A stretch of 64,000 bases of DNA from Actinoplanes philippinensis. GTDB taxonomy: Bacteria; Actinomycetota; Actinomycetes; Mycobacteriales; Micromonosporaceae. Positions 8,396-16,168 of the stretch are shown here, one piece after another (position 1 is the first letter of the stretch; every line of letters starts with the position of its first letter). A program made the position numbers and the translations under genes. Location: contig NZ_FONV01000008.1 of NCBI RefSeq assembly GCF_900113015.1, forward strand, positions 186,001-250,000, read 5' to 3'. The notes below the pieces were generated by a model. That model did no database searches. It was not told the origin of the DNA and saw only the letters and a list, made by a program, of their open reading frames with translations.

Positions 8396-8956
8396 GTGAC
8401 CACCACCGCTGCTTCGCCGGGCATCGCCCAGACGGCTTCCGCGCTGCGCCGGCTCTACTTCATCCGCTTCGCGTTCGCCATCGTGTGGGCCGTCGTCGCG
8501 ATGACCACCGCGAAGGAGATCAACCCGCTCACGGTGACCCTGTTCGTGCTCTACCCGCTCTTCGACGTCGGCGCCGCCGTCTACGACCTGCGCACCTCAC
8601 GGACGGCCACCAAGCCGGCCCTCCTCTACGTGAACATCCTGGTCAGCCTGCTCACCGCGATCGGCCTGGGCGCGGCCGCCGCGTCCGGCATCCCGGCCAT
8701 GCTGCGGGTGTGGGGCCTCTGGGCGATCGTCGCCGGTCTGGTGCAGCTGATCGTGGCGATCCCGCGCCGCAAGCTCGGCGGCCAGTGGTCGATGATCCTC
8801 AGCGGTGGCATCTCGGTGCTCGCCGGCGGCTCGTTCATCGCCGGCGCCTCCGCCGCCGATCCGGCGCTGACCAACGCGGCCGGCTACGCCGTCCCCGGCG
8901 CCGTCTTCTTCCTCATCTCCGCCATCCGGCTCGGCCGCGCCGCGAAGGGCAACTGA
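8396..8956 (+). CDS. Multi-pass membrane protein
   Basis: The 186-residue protein is mostly hydrophobic, with about five to six predicted membrane segments, for example IRFAFAIVWAVVAM, VTLFVLYPLFDVGAAVY, ILVSLLTAIGLGAAAASG and LWAIVAGLVQLIVAI. It resembles small DUF308/HdeD-like integral membrane proteins, but I cannot assign a function. The start is a GTG placed after AAGGGG. It is the first gene of a TetR-controlled operon. Its last codons (GCG AAG GGC AAC TGA) are the source of the 3' part of the 56-bp repeat that follows it. Confidence 0.8.
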   Translation: MTTTAASPGIAQTASALRRLYFIRFAFAIVWAVVAMTTAKEINPLTVTLFVLYPLFDVGAAVYDLRTSRTATKPALLYVNILVSLLTAIGLGAAAASGIPAMLRVWGLWAIVAGLVQLIVAIPRRKLGGQWSMILSGGISVLAGGSFIAGASAADPALTNAAGYAVPGAVFFLISAIRLGRAAKGN

Positions 8957-9126
8957 CCATGACCACCCTCGAGTACGACGTCATGCCCGACCACGTCGCG
9001 AAGGGCAATTGACCATGACCACCCTTGAGTACGACGTCATGCTCGACCACGTCGCGGAGGGCAATTGACCATGACCACCTTTGAGTACGACGTCATCTTC
9101 GGCCGTGTCGGGAAGGGCAACTGATC
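8945..9126 (+). repeat. Three 56-bp tandem repeats carrying 17-codon mini-ORFs
   Basis: ATG codons occur at 8959, 9015, 9071 and 9127 with an exact 56-bp period; the last one starts the reductase gene. Each of the first three begins an 18-codon frame (8959-9012, 9015-9068, 9071-9124) that ends in TGA two bases before the next ATG. The peptides read MTTLEYDVMPDHVAKGN, MTTLEYDVMLDHVAEGN and MTTFEYDVIFGRVGKGN. Their first nine residues copy the reductase start (MTTSEYDVI) and their last ones copy the end of the upstream membrane protein (GRAAKGN). A GGGAAGGG- or GGAGGG-type ribosome site precedes each ATG. The unit is therefore an amplified gene junction; whether it is translated is unknown. Confidence 0.9.
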
Positions 9127-10548
9127 ATGACCACCTCTGAGTACGACGTCATCGTGATCGGCGCCGGCCCGGTCGGGGAGAACGTCGCCGACCGCCTCGT
9201 GCAGGGCGGGCTGACCGCGGCGATCGTGGAGCGCGAACTGGTCGGGGGCGAGTGCTCCTACTGGGCGTGCATGCCGACGAAGGCGCTGCTGCGCAGTGCG
9301 GCGGCGCTGCGGGCCGCCCGGCAGCTGCCGGGCGCCCGGGAAGCGGTCACCGGCGAGCTGGACGTGACCGCGGTCCTGAGCCGGCGCGACTCCTTCGCGT
9401 CGAACTGGAAGGACGACGGCCAGGTCTCGTGGCTGGAGTCGGCCGGGATCGACCTCTTCCGCGGCCAGGGCAGGATCAGCGGCGAGCGGACCGTCGAGGT
9501 CACCGGCGCCGACGGCACGGCGACCACGCTGACCGCCCGGCACGCGGTGGTCGTGGCGACCGGCAGCAGCGCGCTGGTGCCGGACATCACCGGCCTGCGC
9601 GACGCCCGGCCGTGGACCAGCCGGGAGGCGGCATCGGCCCAGCACGTGCCGGCCCGGCTGGTGATCATCGGTGGCGGGGTGGTCGGCACCGAGATGGCGA
9701 CCGCGTTCACCGCTCTCGGCTCGTCGGTGACGCTGCTGGCCCGCGACGGCGTGCTGCCTCAGGCCGAGCCGTTCGTCGGGGAGCGGGTCATCGCCTCGCT
9801 GCAAGCCGCCGGCGTGTCCGTGCGGGTCGGCGCGGAAGCCGCCGAGGTCCGGCGCGACGCGGACGGGACGGTGCGCGTCACCCTGGCCGAGGGTGGCCAG
9901 GTCGAGGCGGATGAGGTGCTGGTGGCGATCGGCCGGACGCCGAACACCCGGGACATCGGGCTGGACACCGTCGGGCTCGAACCGGGTGCCTGGCTGACGG
10001 TCGACGAGGCCCTGCGCGTCGTCGGCGCCGGGGACTGGCTCTACGCCGCCGGGGACGTCAACCGCCGGGTGCTGCTCACCCACCAGGGCAAATACCAGGC
10101 ACGCAACCTCGGTGACGCGATCGTGGCCCGGGCCAAGGGCGAACCGGTCGACACCGGCGCCTGGGGCCGGCACGCGGTGACCGCTGACGAACGAGCCGTC
10201 CCGCAGGTCGTGTTCACCGACCCCGAGGTGGCCTCCGTCGGCCTGACCGTGGCCGCGGCCGAGGCGGCCGGGCTGCGCACCCGGGTCGTCGACTACGACC
10301 TGGGCTGGGTGGCCGGCTCCTCGCTGCACGCCGAGGGCTATCAGGGCACGGCCCGCATGGTCGTCGACGAGGACCGCCGGGTGATCGTCGGGTTCACCCT
10401 GGTCGGCCCGGACGTCGCCGAGCTGGTCCACGCGGCCACGATCGCGATCGTCGGCGAGGTTCCGCTGGACCGGCTGTGGCACGCGGTTCCGTCGTTCCCC
10501 ACGGTCAGCGAAGTGTGGTTGCGGTTGCTGGAGACCTACGGCCGCTGA
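9127..10548 (+). CDS. FAD-dependent pyridine nucleotide-disulfide oxidoreductase
   Basis: The 473-residue protein has the dihydrolipoamide dehydrogenase/mercuric reductase fold. An FAD-binding VIVIGAGPVGENVADRLV lies at residues 9-26, and the redox-active CX4C is in GGECSYWACMPTKALL near residue 45. The NAD(P)-binding motif IIGGGVVGTEMATAF lies near residue 180, and the second FAD contact is LYAAGDVN near residue 305. The dimerisation domain includes VVFTDPEVASVGLT. The usual C-terminal His-Glu pair is not obvious, since the C-terminus reads LWHAVPSFPTVSEVWLRLLE, with one His. The substrate is unknown; it is a candidate thiol, quinone or metal reductase. It is expressed after the mini-ORF repeat, within the TetR-controlled operon. 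Confidence 0.9.
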   Translation: MTTSEYDVIVIGAGPVGENVADRLVQGGLTAAIVERELVGGECSYWACMPTKALLRSAAALRAARQLPGAREAVTGELDVTAVLSRRDSFASNWKDDGQVSWLESAGIDLFRGQGRISGERTVEVTGADGTATTLTARHAVVVATGSSALVPDITGLRDARPWTSREAASAQHVPARLVIIGGGVVGTEMATAFTALGSSVTLLARDGVLPQAEPFVGERVIASLQAAGVSVRVGAEAAEVRRDADGTVRVTLAEGGQVEADEVLVAIGRTPNTRDIGLDTVGLEPGAWLTVDEALRVVGAGDWLYAAGDVNRRVLLTHQGKYQARNLGDAIVARAKGEPVDTGAWGRHAVTADERAVPQVVFTDPEVASVGLTVAAAEAAGLRTRVVDYDLGWVAGSSLHAEGYQGTARMVVDEDRRVIVGFTLVGPDVAELVHAATIAIVGEVPLDRLWHAVPSFPTVSEVWLRLLETYGR

Positions 10549-10599
10549 CCGCGGCGGCTCCTCCCCGTACCCCGGAATCTGTCGAAGGGTTTGATCCTC

Positions 10600-11388
10600 A
10601 TGCGTTTTCCCGTCTCCCGCCGGGCCGGCGTCGTCGGCGTCGCCGGTCTGGCCCTGCTCGCCGCGGCCGGAGTCCCGGCCACGGCGGCCACCGGCAAGGC
10701 CTCCCCGCCGGTCAGACCGACCGTCGTTCTCGTGCACGGCGCCTGGGCCGACTCCTCCAGTTGGGCGCCGGTGATGCGGCGGCTGCGCGCGGACGGCTAT
10801 CCGGTACGCGCCATCGCCAATCCATTGCAAGGCCTCACCAGCGACACCGCGTACGTCACCAGTTACCTGGCCACCATCAGCGGGCCGAAGGTGCTGGTCG
10901 GCCACTCCTACGGCGGCGCGGTCATCACCAACGCCGCGACCGCCGTCCCGGACGTCAAGTCGCTGGTCTACATCGCCGGTTTCATCCCGGCCCAGGGCGA
11001 GACCATCGGTGAGCTCGCCGCGCGGTCGACCCCGCCGCTGCCACTCATCGCCACGCCGGTGCCGGGCGGCACGGAGGTCGTCATCGACCCGGCCGGGTTC
11101 CGGGACGCCTTCGCCGGTGACCTCGACAAGAGCACCGCGGCGGATCTGGCCACCGCGCAACGCCCGGCCAACACCGACGCCGTGACCGACCCCAGCGCGG
11201 TCGAGGGTTACCGGCAGATCCCGTCGTGGGACCTGATCACCCGCCAGGACCGGGCGATCAACCCGGACCTGCAGCGCTTCATGGCCACCCGGGCCCACGC
11301 CCGGGTCACCGAGGTGAACGCCTCGCACGCGGTCATGCTGAGCCGCCCCGACGCCGTCACCAAGATCATCGAGCAGGCCGCGCGATGA
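10600..11388 (+). CDS. Exported alpha/beta-fold hydrolase
   Basis: The 262-residue protein has a signal peptide with a twin-arginine-like start (SRRAGVVGVAGLALLAAAG) and an Ala-rich cleavage region near residue 31. The mature part is an alpha/beta hydrolase with an HGAWADSSSW oxyanion segment. The nucleophile elbow VLVGHSYGGAVI has Ser near residue 105, and the catalytic His lies in VNASHAVMLSRPDAV. It is paralogous to the cytoplasmic hydrolase at 2685-3410. The ATG at 10600 is used because GAAGGG lies 10 bases upstream; a TTG at 10591 is possible. It lies 51 bp after the reductase gene in the same operon. Confidence 0.87.
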   Translation: MRFPVSRRAGVVGVAGLALLAAAGVPATAATGKASPPVRPTVVLVHGAWADSSSWAPVMRRLRADGYPVRAIANPLQGLTSDTAYVTSYLATISGPKVLVGHSYGGAVITNAATAVPDVKSLVYIAGFIPAQGETIGELAARSTPPLPLIATPVPGGTEVVIDPAGFRDAFAGDLDKSTAADLATAQRPANTDAVTDPSAVEGYRQIPSWDLITRQDRAINPDLQRFMATRAHARVTEVNASHAVMLSRPDAVTKIIEQAAR

Positions 11389-11411
11389 CCGTCCCATCCG
11401 AGGAGAACACC

Positions 11412-11714
11412 ATGCCCACCAAGATCACCATCATCATCGACAACCCGGCCGACACCGACGGCTTCGAGCAGATCTACGCCGAAGTCAAAGCGGCCGCGGC
11501 GACGTTCCCGCGACTGCGCCGCCTCGAGTCCGCCAAGGTCTGGCCGAAGGAGGACGGCACGGCCACCCCCGCCTACCGGACCCTCGACCTCTACTTCGAC
11601 AGCTACGAGGATGCCTCGGCCGCGGTCGCGACACCGGTCGCCGGCGAGGTCTTCGGCCCTCTCGTGGGCAGCCAGGTGCCGTTCAAGGGACTGTTCTCCG
11701 ACATCGAGGCCTGA
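11412..11714 (+). CDS. Small EthD-like alpha+beta protein
   Basis: The 100-residue protein starts with a beta strand KITIIIDNPAD followed by a helix, then LRRLESAKVWPKEDG and a second beta-alpha unit (YRTLDLYFDSYEDASAA). This is the pattern of EthD or dimeric alpha/beta-barrel proteins. Such proteins are small cytoplasmic partners of oxidoreductases; no catalytic role can be assigned here. GAGGAG lies 6 bases before the ATG at 11412. An in-frame ATG at 11385, overlapping the stop of the preceding hydrolase gene as ATGA, would add nine residues. It is the last gene of the operon, followed by a strong hairpin. Confidence 0.75.
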   Translation: MPTKITIIIDNPADTDGFEQIYAEVKAAAATFPRLRRLESAKVWPKEDGTATPAYRTLDLYFDSYEDASAAVATPVAGEVFGPLVGSQVPFKGLFSDIEA

Positions 11715-11723
11715 CCGGCGCGG

Positions 11724-11755
11724 GCGCGCGGCACCTCCCCAGGGGTGCCGCGCGC
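11724..11755 (+). terminator. Operon terminator hairpin
   Basis: A 12-bp perfect stem (GCGCGCGGCACC with GGTGCCGCGCGC) and an 8-base loop lie 10 bp after the EthD-like gene, closing the operon that starts at 8396. Confidence 0.75.
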
Positions 11756-11794
11756 GGTACAGCGACGGCGGGCGTGGAGAACCCACCCGGTTGA

Positions 11795-12004
11795 TCAGAT
11801 GTCCCAGTGGCCGAGCAGCCAGTCGGCCACGGCTCGGGCCAGGCCGGCGGCTGCCCCTTTGACTGCCGCGCCCCGCATGTCGTCACGAGACTGCCGCTCA
11901 CCTTCGCGGCTCGAAGAATTATTTGCGGCCTTCCCGTCGGCCGGCGTGGAATCGCCGGGGCGAACGGAAGGTGATCGTGAAACCTTGGATGCCCACCTTT
12001 TCAT
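11795..12004 (-). CDS. Small hypothetical protein (69 aa)
   Basis: A short frame starts at the ATG at 12004, with AGAAAGG placed 7 bases upstream. The product is basic and Ser-rich at the N-terminus (MKRWASKVSRSPSVRPGD). It is polar in the middle (NNSSSREGERQSRDDM) and ends in an Ala-rich helix with aromatic residues (ARAVADWLLGHWDI). The first 40 codons use more A/T than the surrounding genes, while the end is typical high-GC coding sequence. I do not recognise the family. No modifying enzyme lies nearby, so calling it a peptide precursor would be unsupported. A small membrane- or protein-binding peptide is possible. Confidence 0.5.
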   Translation of the reverse strand: MKRWASKVSRSPSVRPGDSTPADGKAANNSSSREGERQSRDDMRGAAVKGAAAGLARAVADWLLGHWDI

Positions 12005-12276
12005 CGTGGGGCCTTTCTGCTGACACAGCTGTGAATACCAAGTCGGGTGTGACGACTGCCTGAGCGCTGGCGAATTTCCTGGTGGACTCAGAGCATCGTC
12101 GAGGCGCGCAGAGCGGCCGTGATAGGTGCAGATCAACACAGCGCCTGATCAGACGCACAGGATCGTGCCGGCTCGAATATCGAGCCCTTCCTACTCGGGA
12201 TTGCTCGGCGAAACCCTTCCGACTTGAGCTGGGGGTCGGCAGAATACTTCTTACTTCAGCCGGTTCGGTCGAACTC

Positions 12277-12300
12277 CTCCTGACCGCGCCGGGTCAGGAG
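12277..12300. other. Isolated 9-bp hairpin
   Basis: CTCCTGACC and GGTCAGGAG pair perfectly around a six-base GCGCCG loop. It lies in the gene-poor spacer without a T tract. It could be a weak terminator or a protein site. Confidence 0.4.
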
Positions 12301-12538
12301 ACGTGTGCCGGTATGGGCCGGCGTGGGACCTCCGCTGCCGAATCCGGCTGTGAAATCGCAGAGGTGCTGAAGGTTGACACGCGTGAAGTCTGCGAGCGTG
12401 GACTCCAGCGAGTCGTCGCCTTCTACGTCGGTCCTCATTCCTCCACGCTAGCGTTCTTCGGTCCTTTGGCGCGGATCATTCAACCCAGGGGTGACCAACT
12501 GCTCCGCACACGATCGTGTCCGCGCCGGACCCGAATCC

Positions 12539-12595
12539 CACGGGCGGGCGGTCCCGCCCGTGGTGCCGGCCCGCGGATGAGCAGCGGGCCGGCAC
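12539..12595 (-). terminator. Double hairpin terminator of the GH9 gene
   Basis: Two perfect stems follow the cellulase stop codon: GTGCCGGCCCGC with GCGGGCCGGCAC (12 bp, 12563-12595), then CACGGGCGG with CCGCCCGTG (9 bp, 12539-12562). The first lies 18 bp from the stop codon. Confidence 0.75.
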
Positions 12596-12612
12596 GGTGA
12601 GGGCGGATGCCG

Positions 12613-15600
12613 TCAGGACCGTTCGCAGGCCGCCCCGTTCAGGGTGATCAGCTCCGGCGTGGGGTTCGGGCCGCCCGGGGTGGTGGCGTTGAAGCCGAAG
12701 TACACCGTCGCCCCGGGCTGGATGCGCCGGTTCGTGGTGGTGTTGCGGGCCGTCACCGTGGCGCCGGCCTGTGTCGCGTCGGCCGACCACGCCTCACGGA
12801 CACGCTGGCCGCCGAGGAAGGCAAAGCGCACCGCCCAGCCGTCGATGGTCGTGGTGCCGGTGTTGGTGACCTGCAGTTGCGCGGTGAACCCGCTCCTGTC
12901 CGCCCAGTCGCCGTAGTTGGTGTAGCTCGCCCGGCAGGACACCGCAGGAGCCGGCTGACCCTTCTCCTGATCGGCCAGGAAGGACGCCACCCAGGCCAGG
13001 GCGGAGTTCCAGTTGATGGCGATCTCGTTGGTCGCGTACGACTCGATGTCGTCGACGTAGCAGAACATCGGCTTGCAACCGGTGAGCAGCGCCTTCGCGA
13101 ACGGGTCGTCCAGCCCGGCGTTCGCGCCGCCGGCCAGCGATCCGGCCGGCGGGTGCGGCAGCGCGGCGTCCTTCTGGTGGGCGTAGATCCGGGTGTGCTG
13201 GTTCTGCGACGCCTTCTCACCCCAGCCGGTGACATACGACTGGTTCAGCGCGTTGCGGCCGAAGATGTAGTCGACGCCCTGCACCGCACCGTCACGGTAC
13301 TTCGCCGCACCGGTCAGGTCGAACGCGGTCGCCAGCACCTGGACGTTGTTCAGGATGTTGCTGTTGGCGCCCCAGAAGTAGCTGCCCGCGTTGCCCGGCA
13401 TCGGCAGTCCGTACGCCTGGGCCTGCAGGGTGGTCAGATAGCCGTCGGCCGCGGTCACCACCGATTGGCGGATCCGCTGCCGGTCGGTGGCCGGCAGCGC
13501 GCTGGGCACCGTGGCCAGGTCGAGCCGGCCCAGCGCCGCGGTGCTGCCCCAGCCGAACCCGGTGCTGGCGAACACGTCACCGGTGTGGTGCCGTGACGCG
13601 GTGACGTCGGCCAGGAACGCCGCCTCGCCGGTCGTCAGGTACAGCTCGGCGGCGGCCCAGTAGAACTCGTCGGACACGTCGTCGTCGCCGTAGCCGCCAC
13701 CGCCGCCGCCCAGGTCCTGGGCGAGCTTCGCCGGGTTGGCCTCGGCCGCGGCGTACGCGGTGCGGGCGGCGGTGAGGCACTTGGCCGAGAACGCCGCGTC
13801 GTACGGCGCGAACAGCCGCGCGCACTGGGCCGCGGTGGCCGCCAGGTTCAGCGTCGCGGCCGTCGACGGCGGCTGCAGCTCCCGCTGTTCGGGGTCGTCC
13901 TGGGGCTGCATCGGAAGGCCGGTCCAGTTGGCGTCGTGCATCTTGTGGTGCGCCATCCCGGCGAATGGCTTACCGGTCGGCACCTGCATGCGCATCAGGA
14001 ACTCGAGTTCCCAGCGGGCCTCGTCGAGGATGTCGGGAACCCGGTTGCCCCGCTCCGGCACCCGCAGCGTGCTGTCGGCCAGCCCGGCGCCGTGCGCGGC
14101 GGTGACCGCGGTCTTGGTGCGCTCGAAGCTGCTCATCAGCTGCTGCACGGCGATCCCGCCGTTGACCACGTACTTTCCGTGGTCGCCCGCGTCGTACCAG
14201 CCGCCGCGCACGTCCAGCCGGTAGTCGCAGGAGTTCGCCCGGCACGGCACGTCGGTGTCGCCCTTGTTCGGCGCCACGCCCAGGTGGCCGGCGGGGCGGG
14301 CGTACTGGTCGCCGACCAGTTTGCCGTCGATGGCGATGCCGCTGCGCTGGATGTAGAAGAACTGCAGGGCGTCCGACCGCAGCTGCTGGTACAGGCTGCC
14401 GGAGATGTCGAACGGGTGGCTGGTCTGCCCGTCAGCGACGAGCGTGTAGCCGGCGCCCGCCGTGGTGTGGGCGGAGAAGTCGATGGTGTGCACGTTCTGT
14501 CCCGACGCTGCGTCGACGCCGCGCGGCCTGGTCCGGCCCGACGCGGCGACGTCCCCGGCGGCGTTCTTGAGCTGCCACTCCAGTGCCTCGGTGGACTCGG
14601 TGACCAGAGTCGCGTTCTTGGGGCCGCCCGGGAGGTAGCCCACCTGGTTGACGCGGACCCGGGGGCCGGTCTCCGGCACGTACGGCGGCTCCTCCTCACC
14701 GCCGATCAGCGACACGTTGTCCAGGCACAGCCGGTACTCCGCGTTCGCGCCGCCGACCTGGAAGGCGACCTGGCCCGCGGTGGTGTCCTCGGTTGCGGTG
14801 AAGGTGTACTCCAGGTGCTGCCGGGCAGGGGTCAGCGCGACGTCGCGGCTCAGATAGGAGGTGTACGGCTCCGCGCCGAGCTGGACGGCGGCCCGCACGG
14901 TGGCGCCCGGGGTGGCCGTGGCGTCGAACGACAGCGTGTACGAGGAGCCGGCCTGCAACGTGACGTTGTTCTGCCCGATGCCGGCGTCCCACGGGTTCGC
15001 CAGCCCGGTGGGCACGGTGGCGCACAGCTGTCCGTCGTCGACCCCGGTGGCCGTGGTGCCGTAGGAGTACCAGCCCGCGGTGCCGTCGGTGAAGTCGCCG
15101 TTCTCCAGCTGCTCCGGGCCGGCCGGTGGGGTGGCGGCGTCGCTGGTCAGCGAGACGTCGTCCAGGCAGAAGCGGAACGCGTCGGCGCTCCCGCCGAGCT
15201 GGAACGTCAGCGTGCCGTTGGACGAGTCGAGGCTGGAGGTGAAGGTGTACTCGAAGGTCTGCGCCTCGGTGGTCAGCGCCACCGCCCGGGACAGCGCCGC
15301 GGTGTACGGGGTCTCGTTGAGCTGCACGTTCGCCCGGACGCTCACCGGCACGCTCGCGTGCGCGCGGAACCTCAGCTGGTAGGCGGCGCCGTTGACCAGC
15401 GGGATGTCGTTGTGCCCGAGGCTGACGTCCCAGGCGTTGGTGGTGCCGCCGGCGACCTCGGCGCAGAGTTCCCCGCCGGTGGCGGACAGGGGCGCGTTGT
15501 CGGTGGACCACCAGCCGGCCGTCCCCGTCGTGAAGTCGCCGTTGGGAATGTGCTGCGTCGGTTCGGCCGAGGCCGGTTGAACCGTCAAGGACGTCAGCGC

Positions 15601-15663
15601 CAGCGTGGCCGCCGCAGCGGCCGCCGTCAGCGCGGTGAGCCGCCCGCGTAGGGATGAGGTCAC
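12613..15663 (-). CDS. Secreted modular GH9 cellulase (CBM4/9-CBM4/9-Ig-GH9-CBM2)
   Basis: This is a 1,016-residue exported endoglucanase. The GTG at 15663, preceded by GGAAGG, gives a signal peptide (TSSLRGRLTALTAAAAAATL, then QPASA). Two carbohydrate-binding modules of CBM4/9 type start at IPNGDFTTGTAGWW and LENGDFTDGTAGWY. A CelD-type Ig domain follows (VRVNQVGYLPGGPKNATL). The GH9 catalytic domain shows RGGWYDAGDHGKYVVNGG near residue 490, with the nucleophile/base Asp pair. The general acid Glu lies in DDIESYATNEIAINWNSALA near residue 870. A C-terminal CBM2 ends the protein (TNYGDWADRSGFTAQLQVTN to GFNATTPGGPNPTP). It hydrolyses cellulose outside the cell. A CebR/CelR-type palindrome lies 42 bp upstream of the start. 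Confidence 0.93.
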   Translation of the reverse strand: MTSSLRGRLTALTAAAAAATLALTSLTVQPASAEPTQHIPNGDFTTGTAGWWSTDNAPLSATGGELCAEVAGGTTNAWDVSLGHNDIPLVNGAAYQLRFRAHASVPVSVRANVQLNETPYTAALSRAVALTTEAQTFEYTFTSSLDSSNGTLTFQLGGSADAFRFCLDDVSLTSDAATPPAGPEQLENGDFTDGTAGWYSYGTTATGVDDGQLCATVPTGLANPWDAGIGQNNVTLQAGSSYTLSFDATATPGATVRAAVQLGAEPYTSYLSRDVALTPARQHLEYTFTATEDTTAGQVAFQVGGANAEYRLCLDNVSLIGGEEEPPYVPETGPRVRVNQVGYLPGGPKNATLVTESTEALEWQLKNAAGDVAASGRTRPRGVDAASGQNVHTIDFSAHTTAGAGYTLVADGQTSHPFDISGSLYQQLRSDALQFFYIQRSGIAIDGKLVGDQYARPAGHLGVAPNKGDTDVPCRANSCDYRLDVRGGWYDAGDHGKYVVNGGIAVQQLMSSFERTKTAVTAAHGAGLADSTLRVPERGNRVPDILDEARWELEFLMRMQVPTGKPFAGMAHHKMHDANWTGLPMQPQDDPEQRELQPPSTAATLNLAATAAQCARLFAPYDAAFSAKCLTAARTAYAAAEANPAKLAQDLGGGGGGYGDDDVSDEFYWAAAELYLTTGEAAFLADVTASRHHTGDVFASTGFGWGSTAALGRLDLATVPSALPATDRQRIRQSVVTAADGYLTTLQAQAYGLPMPGNAGSYFWGANSNILNNVQVLATAFDLTGAAKYRDGAVQGVDYIFGRNALNQSYVTGWGEKASQNQHTRIYAHQKDAALPHPPAGSLAGGANAGLDDPFAKALLTGCKPMFCYVDDIESYATNEIAINWNSALAWVASFLADQEKGQPAPAVSCRASYTNYGDWADRSGFTAQLQVTNTGTTTIDGWAVRFAFLGGQRVREAWSADATQAGATVTARNTTTNRRIQPGATVYFGFNATTPGGPNPTPELITLNGAACERS

Positions 15664-15704
15664 GGACTTTCCTTCCAAACTTCGCAGAACGGTGAGGGAC
15701 CGGT

Positions 15705-15718
15705 TGGGAGCGCTCCCA
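15705..15718. promoter_or_regulatory. CebR/CelR operator (perfect palindrome)
   Basis: TGGGAGCGCTCCCA is the 14-bp operator core known for the LacI-family cellobiose repressors CebR (Streptomyces) and CelR (Thermobifida). It lies 42 bp upstream of the GH9 cellulase start. The repressor gene itself is not in this window. Confidence 0.92.
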
Positions 15719-16123
15719 GCCCGTTCATCGTTGCCGCAATGTTTCGGCGAGTCAATCGACGTGCGTGGATCACCGGCTCCGTCCTCGCGGGCACGGGCGC
15801 ATCGGCGCTGGTGGGCGGCATTGACATGAGACGTATGATGTTTGCGGTACAGGCTGTGGGTGCGCCCCGGTCTGATGCCCCTCTGCGTCATTTCCGAAAT
15901 GGGGAGTCGAGGCGCTCGACAAATGCCGGCGCTCCGATGAGGCCGCTCGACGTCCGGACTATTCGTTGAGCCGGTTCCTGCTGGTCACTGGTGGTCGAAC
16001 CCTTCGCCATCCGGCAAAAAACATCGACCAGAAACTGTTATGCGAGCGAATCCTCGAACGCTTCCAAACATCGACGCACTTCGCTTGATGAGCCGGAAAC
16101 AATCTGGCAATCTGAGCGGCGAA

Positions 16124-16137
16124 TGGGAGCGCTTCCA
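16124..16137. promoter_or_regulatory. CebR/CelR operator (13 of 14 match)
   Basis: TGGGAGCGCTTCCA differs from the operator core at one base. It lies 32 bp upstream of the GH59 start, putting the GH59/beta-helix operon under the same probable cello-oligosaccharide control as the cellulase. Confidence 0.85.
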
Positions 16138-16168
16138 CCCCCGCCGCCCGGAAGGGAACGACGAACAG

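Larger units (their letters stand above)
12005..12612. other. 608-bp gene-poor, AT-richer spacer
   Basis: This stretch lies between the 69-aa gene and the end of the GH9 gene and is less GC-rich than its surroundings. A 60-codon minus-strand frame (12256-12438) has a GGAGG only two bases from its ATG and ends LLTRRGQEEFDRTG; I regard it as doubtful. Hairpins lie at 12277-12300 and 12539-12595. I see no other gene, tRNA or riboswitch-like element. Confidence 0.5.
15664..16168. other. 505-bp divergent regulatory region, GH9/GH59
   Basis: The spacer between the divergent cellulase and GH59 genes contains two CebR/CelR-type operator matches, one near each start. Short frames such as the one at 15739-15969 have no convincing ribosome site or protein pattern. 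I see no gene in it. Confidence 0.7.

Noticed and set aside
9037..11397. A 786-codon minus-strand frame over the reductase and hydrolase
   Set aside because: The plus strand carries two clear enzyme families with ribosome sites here. The minus-strand product has shadow-like composition without motifs.
11795..12004. The small gene as a lanthipeptide or other modified-peptide precursor
   Set aside because: There is no Cys core and no modifying enzyme or exporter nearby.
12256..12438. A 60-codon minus-strand frame as a real gene
   Set aside because: GGAGG is only two bases from the ATG, the 3' end is a hairpin, and the product is not recognised. It is left as a doubtful frame in the spacer entry.
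15739..15969. Possible 76-codon gene in the GH9/GH59 spacer
   Set aside because: It has no ribosome site, no protein pattern and lies within a regulatory region with operator sites.
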